DNA of 60,966 bases from Acidobacteriota bacterium. Its GTDB lineage: Bacteria; Acidobacteriota; Polarisedimenticolia; JACPZX01. Positions 54,618-60,966 of the stretch are shown piece by piece (positions within the stretch are counted from its first letter, which is position 1; each line of letters starts with the position of its first letter). The notes under the pieces are model-generated. The model did not search any database and was not told where the DNA came from. It worked only from the letters and a program-made list of their open reading frames with translations. Both the position numbers and the translations under genes were made by a program. The stretch is from contig JACPZX010000012.1 of NCBI GenBank assembly GCA_016195325.1, positions 1-60,966 on the forward strand. The letters are read 5' to 3'.

Positions 54618-56389
54618 AGAGCCGCACCACCCGTCTGCAGCCGGTGGAAATCGGCGTAGATCCCCGAGAGCTTCAACAGCTCCTCGTGGCTCCCCTCCTC
54701 GTGGACGCGACCGCGGTGGAGCACCACGATCCGGTCGCACCCTCTCACCGTCGACAGCCGGTGCGCGATGATGAGGCACGTCCGGCTGCTGGTGAGCCTC
54801 TCGAAGGCCGCCTGGACGATCGCCTCGGTCTCAGAGTCCACCGAGGCGGTCGCCTCGTCGAGGAGGAGCACGGGGGGATCGAAGGCGAGGATGCGGGCGA
54901 AGCAGAGGAGCTGCTTCTGTCCCACGGAGAGGTTTGACCCCGCCTCGCGCACCTCGGCGTCGTAGCCGCCGGGGAGCGCCTCGATGAAGCGTGACGCCGA
55001 GACGGCCCGGGCCGCGGAGAGGACCCGCTCGCGCGTGACCGACGGATCGCCCAGCGAGATGTTCTCGGCGATCGTTCCCGCGAAGAGAAATGGTTCCTGA
55101 AGCACGACGCCGACGCGGCGACGAAGCTCCGCGAGCGGGATCTCGCGCGAGTCCACGCCGTCGAAGAGGATCGACCCGCTCCCGGGGGTGTACAGGCGAA
55201 GGAGCATCCGGGCGATCGTCGTCTTCCCAGCGCCCGTCGACCCCACGAGCGCCACGCGCTCCCCGGGGCGGACGTGGAAGGTCAGCCCCCGGAGCACCTC
55301 CGAGCCCGCCGCGTAGCCGAACCTCACGTCCCGGAACTCGATCTCCCCCCGCGCCGGCGCGGCGGCCGCATGGGTCCCGGCGTCCGTCTCGGGGGGCTCG
55401 TCGATCACCTGGAAGAGGCGCTCCGCGGAGGCCATCGCCGACTGCATCACCGAGTAGTACCCCCCCAGCTCGCGGATCGGGCCGAAGAACTTCTGCACGT
55501 ACTCGATGAAGGCGACGAGCGTGCCGAACGTGATCGCCTTCGAGACGACCTGGACGCCGCCGTACCAGAGGATCGCGGCCACGGTCAGCGAGCCGAACAG
55601 CTCTATCAAGGAAGAAAAGATCGAGTCCCACACCACGGACGAGATGTCGGCGTCGCGGTGCGCGCGGTTGACGGCGTCGAACTCGGCGTCGTTGACCTTC
55701 TCGCGCTGGAAGAGGTGGACCACCACCATCCCGGTGATCTGCTCCTGGAGGAAGGCATTGAGGCGGGAGACGCGCGAGCGCACCAGGCGGAAGGCGTCCC
55801 GGATCTTCACGCGGAAGAAGAAGGCGAGGGCCGCGAGCACGGGGAGGCTCAGCAGCGTGAGGAGGGCGAGCTTCAGGTCCATGACGAGCAGGATCGCGAC
55901 GATCCCGACGAGCTTCATCGAGTCGCCGAGGAGGGTGACGATCCCGGAGCTGAAGATCTCGGCGAGGTTCTCCACGTCGCTCGTCAGGCGGGTGACGAGA
56001 CGCCCCACGGGGTTCCGGTCGAAGTAGGCCGCGGGGAGGCGCTGGAGGTGGCGGTAGACGTCGCTCCTCAGGTCTCGGATCACGCGCTGCCCTGTGATCT
56101 CCAGGCTGTACATCTGGGCGAACCGGAAGCCGAACTCGAAGGCGGCCGTGAGCGCGAAGAGGAGGGCGAGGGGGAGAAGTCCCGCGGGGTCGCCCGCCGC
56201 CAGCGGGCCGTCGATGACGAGCTTGATGATGTAGGGCTGCGCGAGCTGGGCCGCCGAGATGAGCAGCAGGAAGGCGATCGAGAACGACAGGAGGGCGCGG
56301 TGCGGCCGCACGTACGGAAGCAGGCGCCGCGCGAGACGCGCGTCGTACGCCTTCCCGAGGACGTCCTCCTCGTGGGCGTCGGCCGTCAT
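54614..56389 (-). CDS. ABC exporter half-transporter with consensus ATP site
   Basis: Type IV ABC exporter, 591 residues: six-helix membrane domain (ALLSFSIAFLLLISAAQLAQ, GIVTLLGDSMKLVGIVAILL) and ATPase with Walker A ALVGSTGAGKTTIARMLLRL, signature SNLSVGQKQLLCFARILA, Walker B VLLLDEATASVDSETE and H-loop LIIAHRLSTVRGCDRI. The catalytic Glu and His are intact. It follows the partner half-transporter, whose stop overlaps its start, so the two form a heterodimer of the MdlAB/BmrCD type. The substrate (lipid, drug or peptide) is unknown. Confidence 0.92.
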   Translation of the reverse strand: MTADAHEEDVLGKAYDARLARRLLPYVRPHRALLSFSIAFLLLISAAQLAQPYIIKLVIDGPLAAGDPAGLLPLALLFALTAAFEFGFRFAQMYSLEITGQRVIRDLRSDVYRHLQRLPAAYFDRNPVGRLVTRLTSDVENLAEIFSSGIVTLLGDSMKLVGIVAILLVMDLKLALLTLLSLPVLAALAFFFRVKIRDAFRLVRSRVSRLNAFLQEQITGMVVVHLFQREKVNDAEFDAVNRAHRDADISSVVWDSIFSSLIELFGSLTVAAILWYGGVQVVSKAITFGTLVAFIEYVQKFFGPIRELGGYYSVMQSAMASAERLFQVIDEPPETDAGTHAAAAPARGEIEFRDVRFGYAAGSEVLRGLTFHVRPGERVALVGSTGAGKTTIARMLLRLYTPGSGSILFDGVDSREIPLAELRRRVGVVLQEPFLFAGTIAENISLGDPSVTRERVLSAARAVSASRFIEALPGGYDAEVREAGSNLSVGQKQLLCFARILAFDPPVLLLDEATASVDSETEAIVQAAFERLTSSRTCLIIAHRLSTVRGCDRIVVLHRGRVHEEGSHEELLKLSGIYADFHRLQTGGAAL

Positions 56390-58149
56390 AGCGTGAGGAG
56401 CGCCTGGAGGCTCTGGCGTCTGGCGACCGACGCGTACAGCCCTCCGAGCTTGAGAAGATCGGCGTGGCCGCCCCGCTCCACGATGCGCCCGGCGTCCATG
56501 ACGACGATGTGGTCGGCCCACGAGAGGGCGGCGATCCGGTTCGAAATCAGGATCACCGTCCGCCCCCGGGCCGTCTCCTTGAGCCGCGCGAGCAGCTCCT
56601 CCTCGACCTCGGCGTCAACGCTCGAGAGGGGATCGTCGAGGACCAGGATCGACGGCCTCGTGAGGATCGCGCGAGCCAGCGTGACGCGCTGCCGCTGCCC
56701 TCCGGAGAGGGTGAAGCCGCGCTCGCCCACGACCGTGTCGAGGCCGCTCGGGAAGGCCGGGATGTCGCGCGCGAGGCGCGCCGCCTCCACCGCCTTCAGG
56801 ATCTCCTCCTCGTCGAAGCCGCGGGGGGCGTACGCCACGTTCTCCCTCACGCTCCGGCTGAAGAGGAAGGGCTCCTGGGGGACGACCGCGATGTGACGCC
56901 TCAGGCGGTGGAGCGGGATGCGCGTCACGTCCTCGCCGTCGATGAAGATCGTCCCGGCGGGAGGCTTCAGGATCCCCGGCAGGAGGCCGACGAGGGTGGA
57001 CTTGCCCGATCCGACGGTCCCGAGGATCCCGAGGACCTCCCCCGGCGCCACGGCGAGATCGAGCCCCTCGAGGTGCCGCGTCGAGGGGGCGGCCCCGGGG
57101 TGGGCGAACGTCAGCCCGCGGATCTCGATGCGCCCCTCGAAGGGGCCCGCGTCGCCGTCCGCGCCGTCCGCTGCCGCCGCCTCGCGCTGCTCGGCGGGGA
57201 GGTCGAGGATCTCGCCGATGCGCCGGAAGGCCGCGAGGCCGCGCTGGAAGGTGTTCAGGATCCAGCCGAAGGCGAAGGTGGGCCACATGAGAAAGGCCAG
57301 GTAGGCGTTGAAGGCGACGAAGTCGCCGAGGGTGATCTCCCCGCGCACGACGGCCGCCCCCCCGAGGACGATGACGACGAAGGTGCCGAACTCGGTCATC
57401 ATCCCCATGAGCGGGATCATCACGCCGCGCGCCCGCGCCAGCTCGACGTTGCGGCGCATGTAGACCCCCGACAGATCGTCGAAGACGCGCCCCTCCGCCT
57501 CCTCGCGCACGTACGTCTTGATGAGGGAGATGCCGGTGATGTTCTCCTGCGCCTTGTTCGAGATCGCGGCGAGCCCCTCCTGGACCTCGAGGCTCCTCGC
57601 GTAGACCCGGCGGCTCATCAGGTTCACCGCGACGGCGAAGAGGGGGTAGGGGGCGATGGCGTAGAGCGTCAGGCGCGGCGACATCGATGCCATGAGGATC
57701 ACCGATCCCGCGTAGACGAAGACCGTGTTGACCAGGTTCATGACGCCGGGGCCGTAGAAGCCTCGGATGAGCATGACGTCGTTGATCGCGCGCGAGACGA
57801 TGTCCCCGGTGGCGCGGGATCGGAAAAACGACATCGGAAGTCGCTGCAGGTGCGAGAAGAGGCGGCGCCGCAGGGCGTAGACGACCCTCCGCGACGCCCC
57901 GAGGATGGCGAGGCGCGACCAGGTCCGGATGAGGCTCTGCGCGATCGCGACGAGGGCGATGGCCCCCGCGTACGTCGCGATCTCGCGCGCGTGGACGCCG
58001 TCGCGCATCGAGTCGACCGCCTGCTTGAGGAGCCGCGGGATGAAGAGGGCGAGGACGTTCGTCGCGGCGAGGAGGAGGACGCCGGCCGCGATCCGCAGGC
58101 GGACGAGCCACAGGTACTCGAGGACGAGCCTCCGCGACGAAGGGGTCAC
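56386..58149 (-). CDS. ABC exporter half-transporter with degenerate ATP site
   Basis: Partner half-transporter, 587 residues, GTG 58149. The membrane domain begins LRIAAGVLLLAATNVLALFI. The ATPase has Walker A GILGTVGSGKSTLVGLLPGI, signature TLSGGQRQRVTLARAILT, Walker B ILVLDDPLSSVDAEVE and VILISNRIAALSWAD. After Walker B the catalytic Glu is Asp, and the H-loop His is Asn, so the site it contributes is probably poorly hydrolytic. This asymmetry is typical of heterodimeric exporters. It overlaps holB upstream and the consensus half downstream. Confidence 0.92.
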   Translation of the reverse strand: MTPSSRRLVLEYLWLVRLRIAAGVLLLAATNVLALFIPRLLKQAVDSMRDGVHAREIATYAGAIALVAIAQSLIRTWSRLAILGASRRVVYALRRRLFSHLQRLPMSFFRSRATGDIVSRAINDVMLIRGFYGPGVMNLVNTVFVYAGSVILMASMSPRLTLYAIAPYPLFAVAVNLMSRRVYARSLEVQEGLAAISNKAQENITGISLIKTYVREEAEGRVFDDLSGVYMRRNVELARARGVMIPLMGMMTEFGTFVVIVLGGAAVVRGEITLGDFVAFNAYLAFLMWPTFAFGWILNTFQRGLAAFRRIGEILDLPAEQREAAAADGADGDAGPFEGRIEIRGLTFAHPGAAPSTRHLEGLDLAVAPGEVLGILGTVGSGKSTLVGLLPGILKPPAGTIFIDGEDVTRIPLHRLRRHIAVVPQEPFLFSRSVRENVAYAPRGFDEEEILKAVEAARLARDIPAFPSGLDTVVGERGFTLSGGQRQRVTLARAILTRPSILVLDDPLSSVDAEVEEELLARLKETARGRTVILISNRIAALSWADHIVVMDAGRIVERGGHADLLKLGGLYASVARRQSLQALLTL

Positions 58150-59201
58150 GCGCGGGCCGGGATATCCGGAGCGCCCAGATCGAGGAGCATCACCTCGAGG
58201 AGGAGCTGGCGGTTCACGTACGAGGCGACGTCGCCCCTCGCGGAGCCCACGCGGCGGATCGTCTCGGGAAGGCGGTCGCCCACGCGGTCCGCGAGGCGCG
58301 ACAGCGCCTCCTCCGCGTCGCGGTTCACCAGGAGCTCACGCCCCGCCCCCGCGCGAAGGATCATCGCGTCGCGCAGGAGCGTCTCCATCGTCTCGAGGGA
58401 CTCCCCGATGAAGGCGTCGTCCTCGCGCGACCCGAGGATCTCGGCGTCCTTGATGACGTGCGCGCGGGGGCGTCTCTCGGTCGCCCGATCGAGGACCTCG
58501 ATCACCACGGCGCGGGCCGCGCGGTACTCGTCGAGATCGAAGGCGAGCGCGCGGCCGAGGCGCCCCGAGGTGAGGGTCGCGACGAGGGCGGCGTCGTCCT
58601 CGGACAGAGCCCGGGCCGAGCGGAGGTGCGCGGCGACGCGCGAGACGGGAAGGGGATGGAAGGGGACGAGCCGGCAGCGCGATCTCACCGTGGGGAGGAG
58701 GGCGGCGGGGTCGGACGCGATGAGAACGATGCAGGAGCCGGAGGGCGGCTCCTCGAGCGTCTTCAGGAGGGCGTTCGAGGCCTCCGCGGTCATCCTCTCC
58801 GCCGGATCGATGATGAAGACGCTCCGGCGCCCCTCGAACGGCCGGGCGCTCGCCTGATGCCTCAGCGATCGGATCTCGTCGATCCGGATCTCCTCCTTGC
58901 CGGGGACGACGATTCGGACGTCGGGGTGGCCGGTGGTCTCCCGCGCGTCCCCCTTGTGATCCCCCTCCTCGATCTTCCCCCGGGTGACGCGGGCGATGCG
59001 GGCGCAGACGGCGCATCGGCCGCATCCCTCGCCGGGGCTCTCGGGACAGTTCAGGGCCTGCGCGAGGGCGAGCGCGACGGCGCGGCGTCCGATCCCCGCC
59101 GGGCCGTGGAAGACGAGCGACGCCCCCTCGCGCCCGGAGGCCAGCCCCCTCCTCAGGATTTCGAGGGCCCGCTCGTGGCCGACGATCTCGTGGAAGGCCA
59201 C
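58146..59201 (-). CDS. holB: DNA polymerase III delta' subunit
   Basis: Clamp-loader subunit of the replicative polymerase. The 351-residue protein has AAA+ features: FHEIVGHERALEILRRGLAS, FHGPAGIGRRAVALALAQAL (P-loop whose final Lys is replaced by Arg, expected as delta' does not need ATP), a zinc module (CGRCAVCARI) and SNALLKTLEEPPSGSCIVLI with LLPTVRSRCRLVPFHPLP (SRC sensor). It starts ten bases after tmk and overlaps the ABC gene. The tmk-holB order is common. Confidence 0.92.
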   Translation of the reverse strand: MAFHEIVGHERALEILRRGLASGREGASLVFHGPAGIGRRAVALALAQALNCPESPGEGCGRCAVCARIARVTRGKIEEGDHKGDARETTGHPDVRIVVPGKEEIRIDEIRSLRHQASARPFEGRRSVFIIDPAERMTAEASNALLKTLEEPPSGSCIVLIASDPAALLPTVRSRCRLVPFHPLPVSRVAAHLRSARALSEDDAALVATLTSGRLGRALAFDLDEYRAARAVVIEVLDRATERRPRAHVIKDAEILGSREDDAFIGESLETMETLLRDAMILRAGAGRELLVNRDAEEALSRLADRVGDRLPETIRRVGSARGDVASYVNRQLLLEVMLLDLGAPDIPARA

Positions 59202-59211
59202 GTCCCGGCCC

Positions 59212-59862
59212 CTACCCGAGGCTCAGGCGGCGCTTGACGTGCGTGAGGATCTGCTTCGCGACCTTCTCGGGCGAAGAATCGGCGGCGATGACCCTCACCC
59301 GGGTCGCCTCCTCGCGCGCGATCTCGAGGTACCCGTCGCGCACGCGCGTGTGGAAGGCGATCTCCTCGTCGTCGAACCGGGTCGTGGAGGTGGCCCCGGC
59401 GGAGGTGTTTCGGACGCGGGCGCGCGCAAGCCCGGCCGAGGGGTCCAGGTCGAGGAGGAGCGTGAGGTCGGGCTTGATGTCGGCGGAGGCGAGCGAGTTG
59501 AGGACGCGGATGACGTTCATCGGGAGCTGGCGCCCGGCCCCCTGGTACGCCGCGGTCGCGTCGGTGAAGCGATCGCACAGGACCACCTTCCCCTCGCCGA
59601 GGGCCGGCTGGATGACCTCCTCGATGTGCTGGGCGCGCGCGGCGCCATACAGGAGGAGCTCGGTGATGGGCACCATCCGGCTCCGGGGATCGAGGAGGAG
59701 CGCCCGGATCTTCTCGCCTACCACCGTGCCGCCGGGCTCCCGGGTGACGACGTGCTGCACCCCTTTCGACGTGAGGTACTCCGAGAGGAGACGGACCTGC
59801 GTGGTCTTCCCCGATCCCTCGATCCCTTCGAAGGTGATGAAGCCTGTGGCGGTCCTGTCCAA
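59212..59862 (-). CDS. tmk: Thymidylate kinase
   Basis: Phosphorylates dTMP to dTDP for DNA synthesis. The 216-residue protein (TTG 59862) has P-loop GFITFEGIEGSGKTTQVRLL, VVTREPGGTVVGEKIRALLL (DR/E lid-pairing motif), LCDRFTDATAAYQGAGRQLP and LLLDLDPSAGLARAR. An ATG is not available near the start; TTG with GGAGG ten bases upstream is the best choice. The product is complete in length. Confidence 0.93.
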   Translation of the reverse strand: MDRTATGFITFEGIEGSGKTTQVRLLSEYLTSKGVQHVVTREPGGTVVGEKIRALLLDPRSRMVPITELLLYGAARAQHIEEVIQPALGEGKVVLCDRFTDATAAYQGAGRQLPMNVIRVLNSLASADIKPDLTLLLDLDPSAGLARARVRNTSAGATSTTRFDDEEIAFHTRVRDGYLEIAREEATRVRVIAADSSPEKVAKQILTHVKRRLSLG

Positions 59863-59951
59863 GCGGGGATGACCTCCGCGAAGATCGAGATCTCTTTCCG
59901 GTGGGGCGACGGGCGATGCTAACACAAGGGGCTCGGGGCGGGAGCCCGCGC

Positions 59952-60341
59952 CTATTCGTCGAGGAGGGTACGGATTCTCCCGGTGAGGAGCGAGAGGGAG
60001 AATGGCTTCTCGATGACGCCGGCGGCGGGCAGGGCCGGATCGGGCGCCAGGCGCTCGGGGGCATGGCCGGTCACGAAGAGGATCTTGAGAGCGGGTGAGA
60101 GGACGCGAAGCCGGTCGGCGAGCTCGCGTCCGCCCATCCCGGGCATCAGGAGATCCGTGACGAGGAGATCGACTCCCGAGCCGCAGGCCGCGGCCGTCTC
60201 GATCGCCTCGGCCGCGCCGGCCGCCTCGAGGACGTGGTATCCGCGCTCCTCGAGGACGAGCCGCAGGATCTCGCGGACGCCCGGCTCGTCGTCGACGACG
60301 AGAATCGTCTCGCCGCGCGGTGCGCCGTCCCGCTCGCCCAT
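59952..60341 (-). CDS. Stand-alone response-regulator receiver protein
   Basis: Single REC domain of 129 residues. The acidic pocket is in ILVVDDEPGVREILRLVLEE, the phospho-accepting Asp in DLLVTDLLMPGMGGRELADR, the conserved Thr in KILFVTGHAP and the Lys in AAGVIEKPFSLSLL. There is no DNA-binding or output domain, so it acts by protein contact, like CheY or phosphorelay receivers. The cognate kinase is not in the window. ATG 60341 is the start. Confidence 0.92.
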   Translation of the reverse strand: MGERDGAPRGETILVVDDEPGVREILRLVLEERGYHVLEAAGAAEAIETAAACGSGVDLLVTDLLMPGMGGRELADRLRVLSPALKILFVTGHAPERLAPDPALPAAGVIEKPFSLSLLTGRIRTLLDE

Positions 60342-60425
60342 GGAGAGAAGGGTAGTCCACGTGTCAATAGCGCCGTTTGGGAGCGATTCATTGGGAACAG
60401 GATGTCCCGCAATGTCCCATGCGGA

Positions 60426-60966
60426 TCAGGGACGGCCGGCGGGGCGGGCGAACCAGGCGCGGGCCGCGGCGACGTCCACCTCGATCTGGGCCTTGAGGGC
60501 GTCGGGGGAGTCGAAGCGCCGCTCCTCCCGAAGCCTGAGGCAGAAGGCGAGCCTCACCGTGACCCCGTACAGCTCCCCTCCCTCGTAGTCGAGGATGTGC
60601 GTCTCGATCACGCGCTCGCGCTCGCCGAAGGTGGGGCGCACGCCGATGTTGGTGACGCTGGGAAGCGACGTCCCCGCGAGCTCCGCGCGCGTGACGTAGA
60701 CGCCGTCCCCGGGGATCAGCTCGCTTTCGGTCGTGATGTTCGCGGTCGAGAACCCGAGGCCTTTCCCCCGGTGCCGTCCCGGCACCCCGCGGCCCGTGAC
60801 GACGTGCTCCCGGCCGAGCATGAGGGCGGCGCGATCGACGGCGCCGCGCGCGATGTTGTCGCGGATGCGCGTGGAGGAGACCGGGCGGCTGTCGAGGAGG
60901 ACCACCTCCACCTTCTCGACGTCGATGCCGAGCCGCCCTCCCTCGCGGCGCAGAAGCTCGAAGTCC
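60426..60966 (-). CDS. ribF: Bifunctional riboflavin kinase / FAD synthetase, 5' end cut by window edge
   Basis: Makes FMN and FAD from riboflavin. The visible C-terminal ~180 residues hold the end of the FAD-synthetase domain (LLDSRPVSSTRIRDNIARGA) and the riboflavin-kinase domain: VPGRHRGKGLGFSTANITTE, VYVTRAELAGTSLPSVTNIG, VRPTFGERERVIETHILDYE and VRLAFCLRLREERRFDS. The coding frame is open to base 60966; the missing ~120 residues are to the right. The 84 bases between it and the response regulator contain two ATGTCCC-type direct repeats and no clear promoter. Confidence 0.94.
   Translation of the reverse strand, partial: DFELLRREGGRLGIDVEKVEVVLLDSRPVSSTRIRDNIARGAVDRAALMLGREHVVTGRGVPGRHRGKGLGFSTANITTESELIPGDGVYVTRAELAGTSLPSVTNIGVRPTFGERERVIETHILDYEGGELYGVTVRLAFCLRLREERRFDSPDALKAQIEVDVAAARAWFARPAGRP

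Overview
The window is about 61 kb of very GC-rich bacterial DNA, almost entirely coding, and it probably joins two source genomes. From about 3.97 kb to the right end it is one coherent chromosomal segment. I infer an Acidobacteriota-like bacterium from the gene mix (PadR plus HAAS-domain pair, a DUF5916-type outer-membrane protein, GAF-fused PilB/GspE ATPase, B12-dependent ribonucleotide reductase, TIGR00300-type ornithine cyclodeaminase). No rRNA or ribosomal-protein marker is present to confirm this. The first ~3.96 kb (hydantoinase A, a frameshifted gene, the tail of a peptide-binding protein) looks like a different organism, perhaps Rokubacteria-like. It meets the rest at a point where two unrelated genes are both cut in mid-coding sequence.

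Layout. 1-3.96 kb: minus-strand hydantoinase/peptide-transport fragment with a ~148-nt imperfect palindrome. 3.96-9.4 kb: truncated DAHP synthase, carA, a glycosyltransferase, a secreted HExxH protein, a 2-hydroxyacid dehydrogenase and an AIM24-type protein. 9.4-14.8 kb: porin relic, modA, ornithine cyclodeaminase-like gene, purC, SRPBCC protein, and a PadR/HAAS/secreted-protein operon with a visible PadR operator. 14.8-20 kb: HDOD protein, heme-oxygenase-fold diiron protein, a peroxiredoxin with an in-frame TGA that I read as selenocysteine, an SLC6-type transporter and a 2OG-Fe(II) oxygenase. 19.8-21 kb: a small islet of lower GC with an antitoxin-like ORF, a decayed copy of part of the oxygenase, and a retropepsin-like gene pair. 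21-27 kb: EamA exporter, FMN reductase, GAF-GspE ATPase, NagZ, M23 peptidase. 27-33 kb: secA with a structured leader, an SPFH pair, guaB. 33-38 kb: sulfate-import operon (rrf2, cysA fused to UspA domains, sbp, cysT, cysW). 38-49 kb: tsaE, nnr, two paralogous metallophosphoesterases flanking a CPXCG protein, aroC, a PqqB-like hydrolase, a divergent CPBP protein and a PepSY protein. 49-61 kb: nrdJ, DUF5916 protein, phosphopantetheinyl transferase, a heterodimeric ABC exporter, holB, tmk, a response regulator and ribF.

Most genes are housekeeping: aromatic, pyrimidine and purine synthesis, dNTP supply, secretion, cell-wall recycling and cofactor repair. The points that most deserve follow-up are the candidate selenoprotein with its SECIS-like hairpin, the CysA-UspA fusion, the PadR operator lying inside a leaderless promoter, the structured secA leader, the oxygenase-derived relic and the contig junction. 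I saw no tRNA, rRNA, CRISPR array, intact IS element or phage gene. No stretch above 300 bases lacks a gene; the longest non-coding gaps (1874-2119, 19940-20154, 27209-27433, 51503-51734) are described as features.
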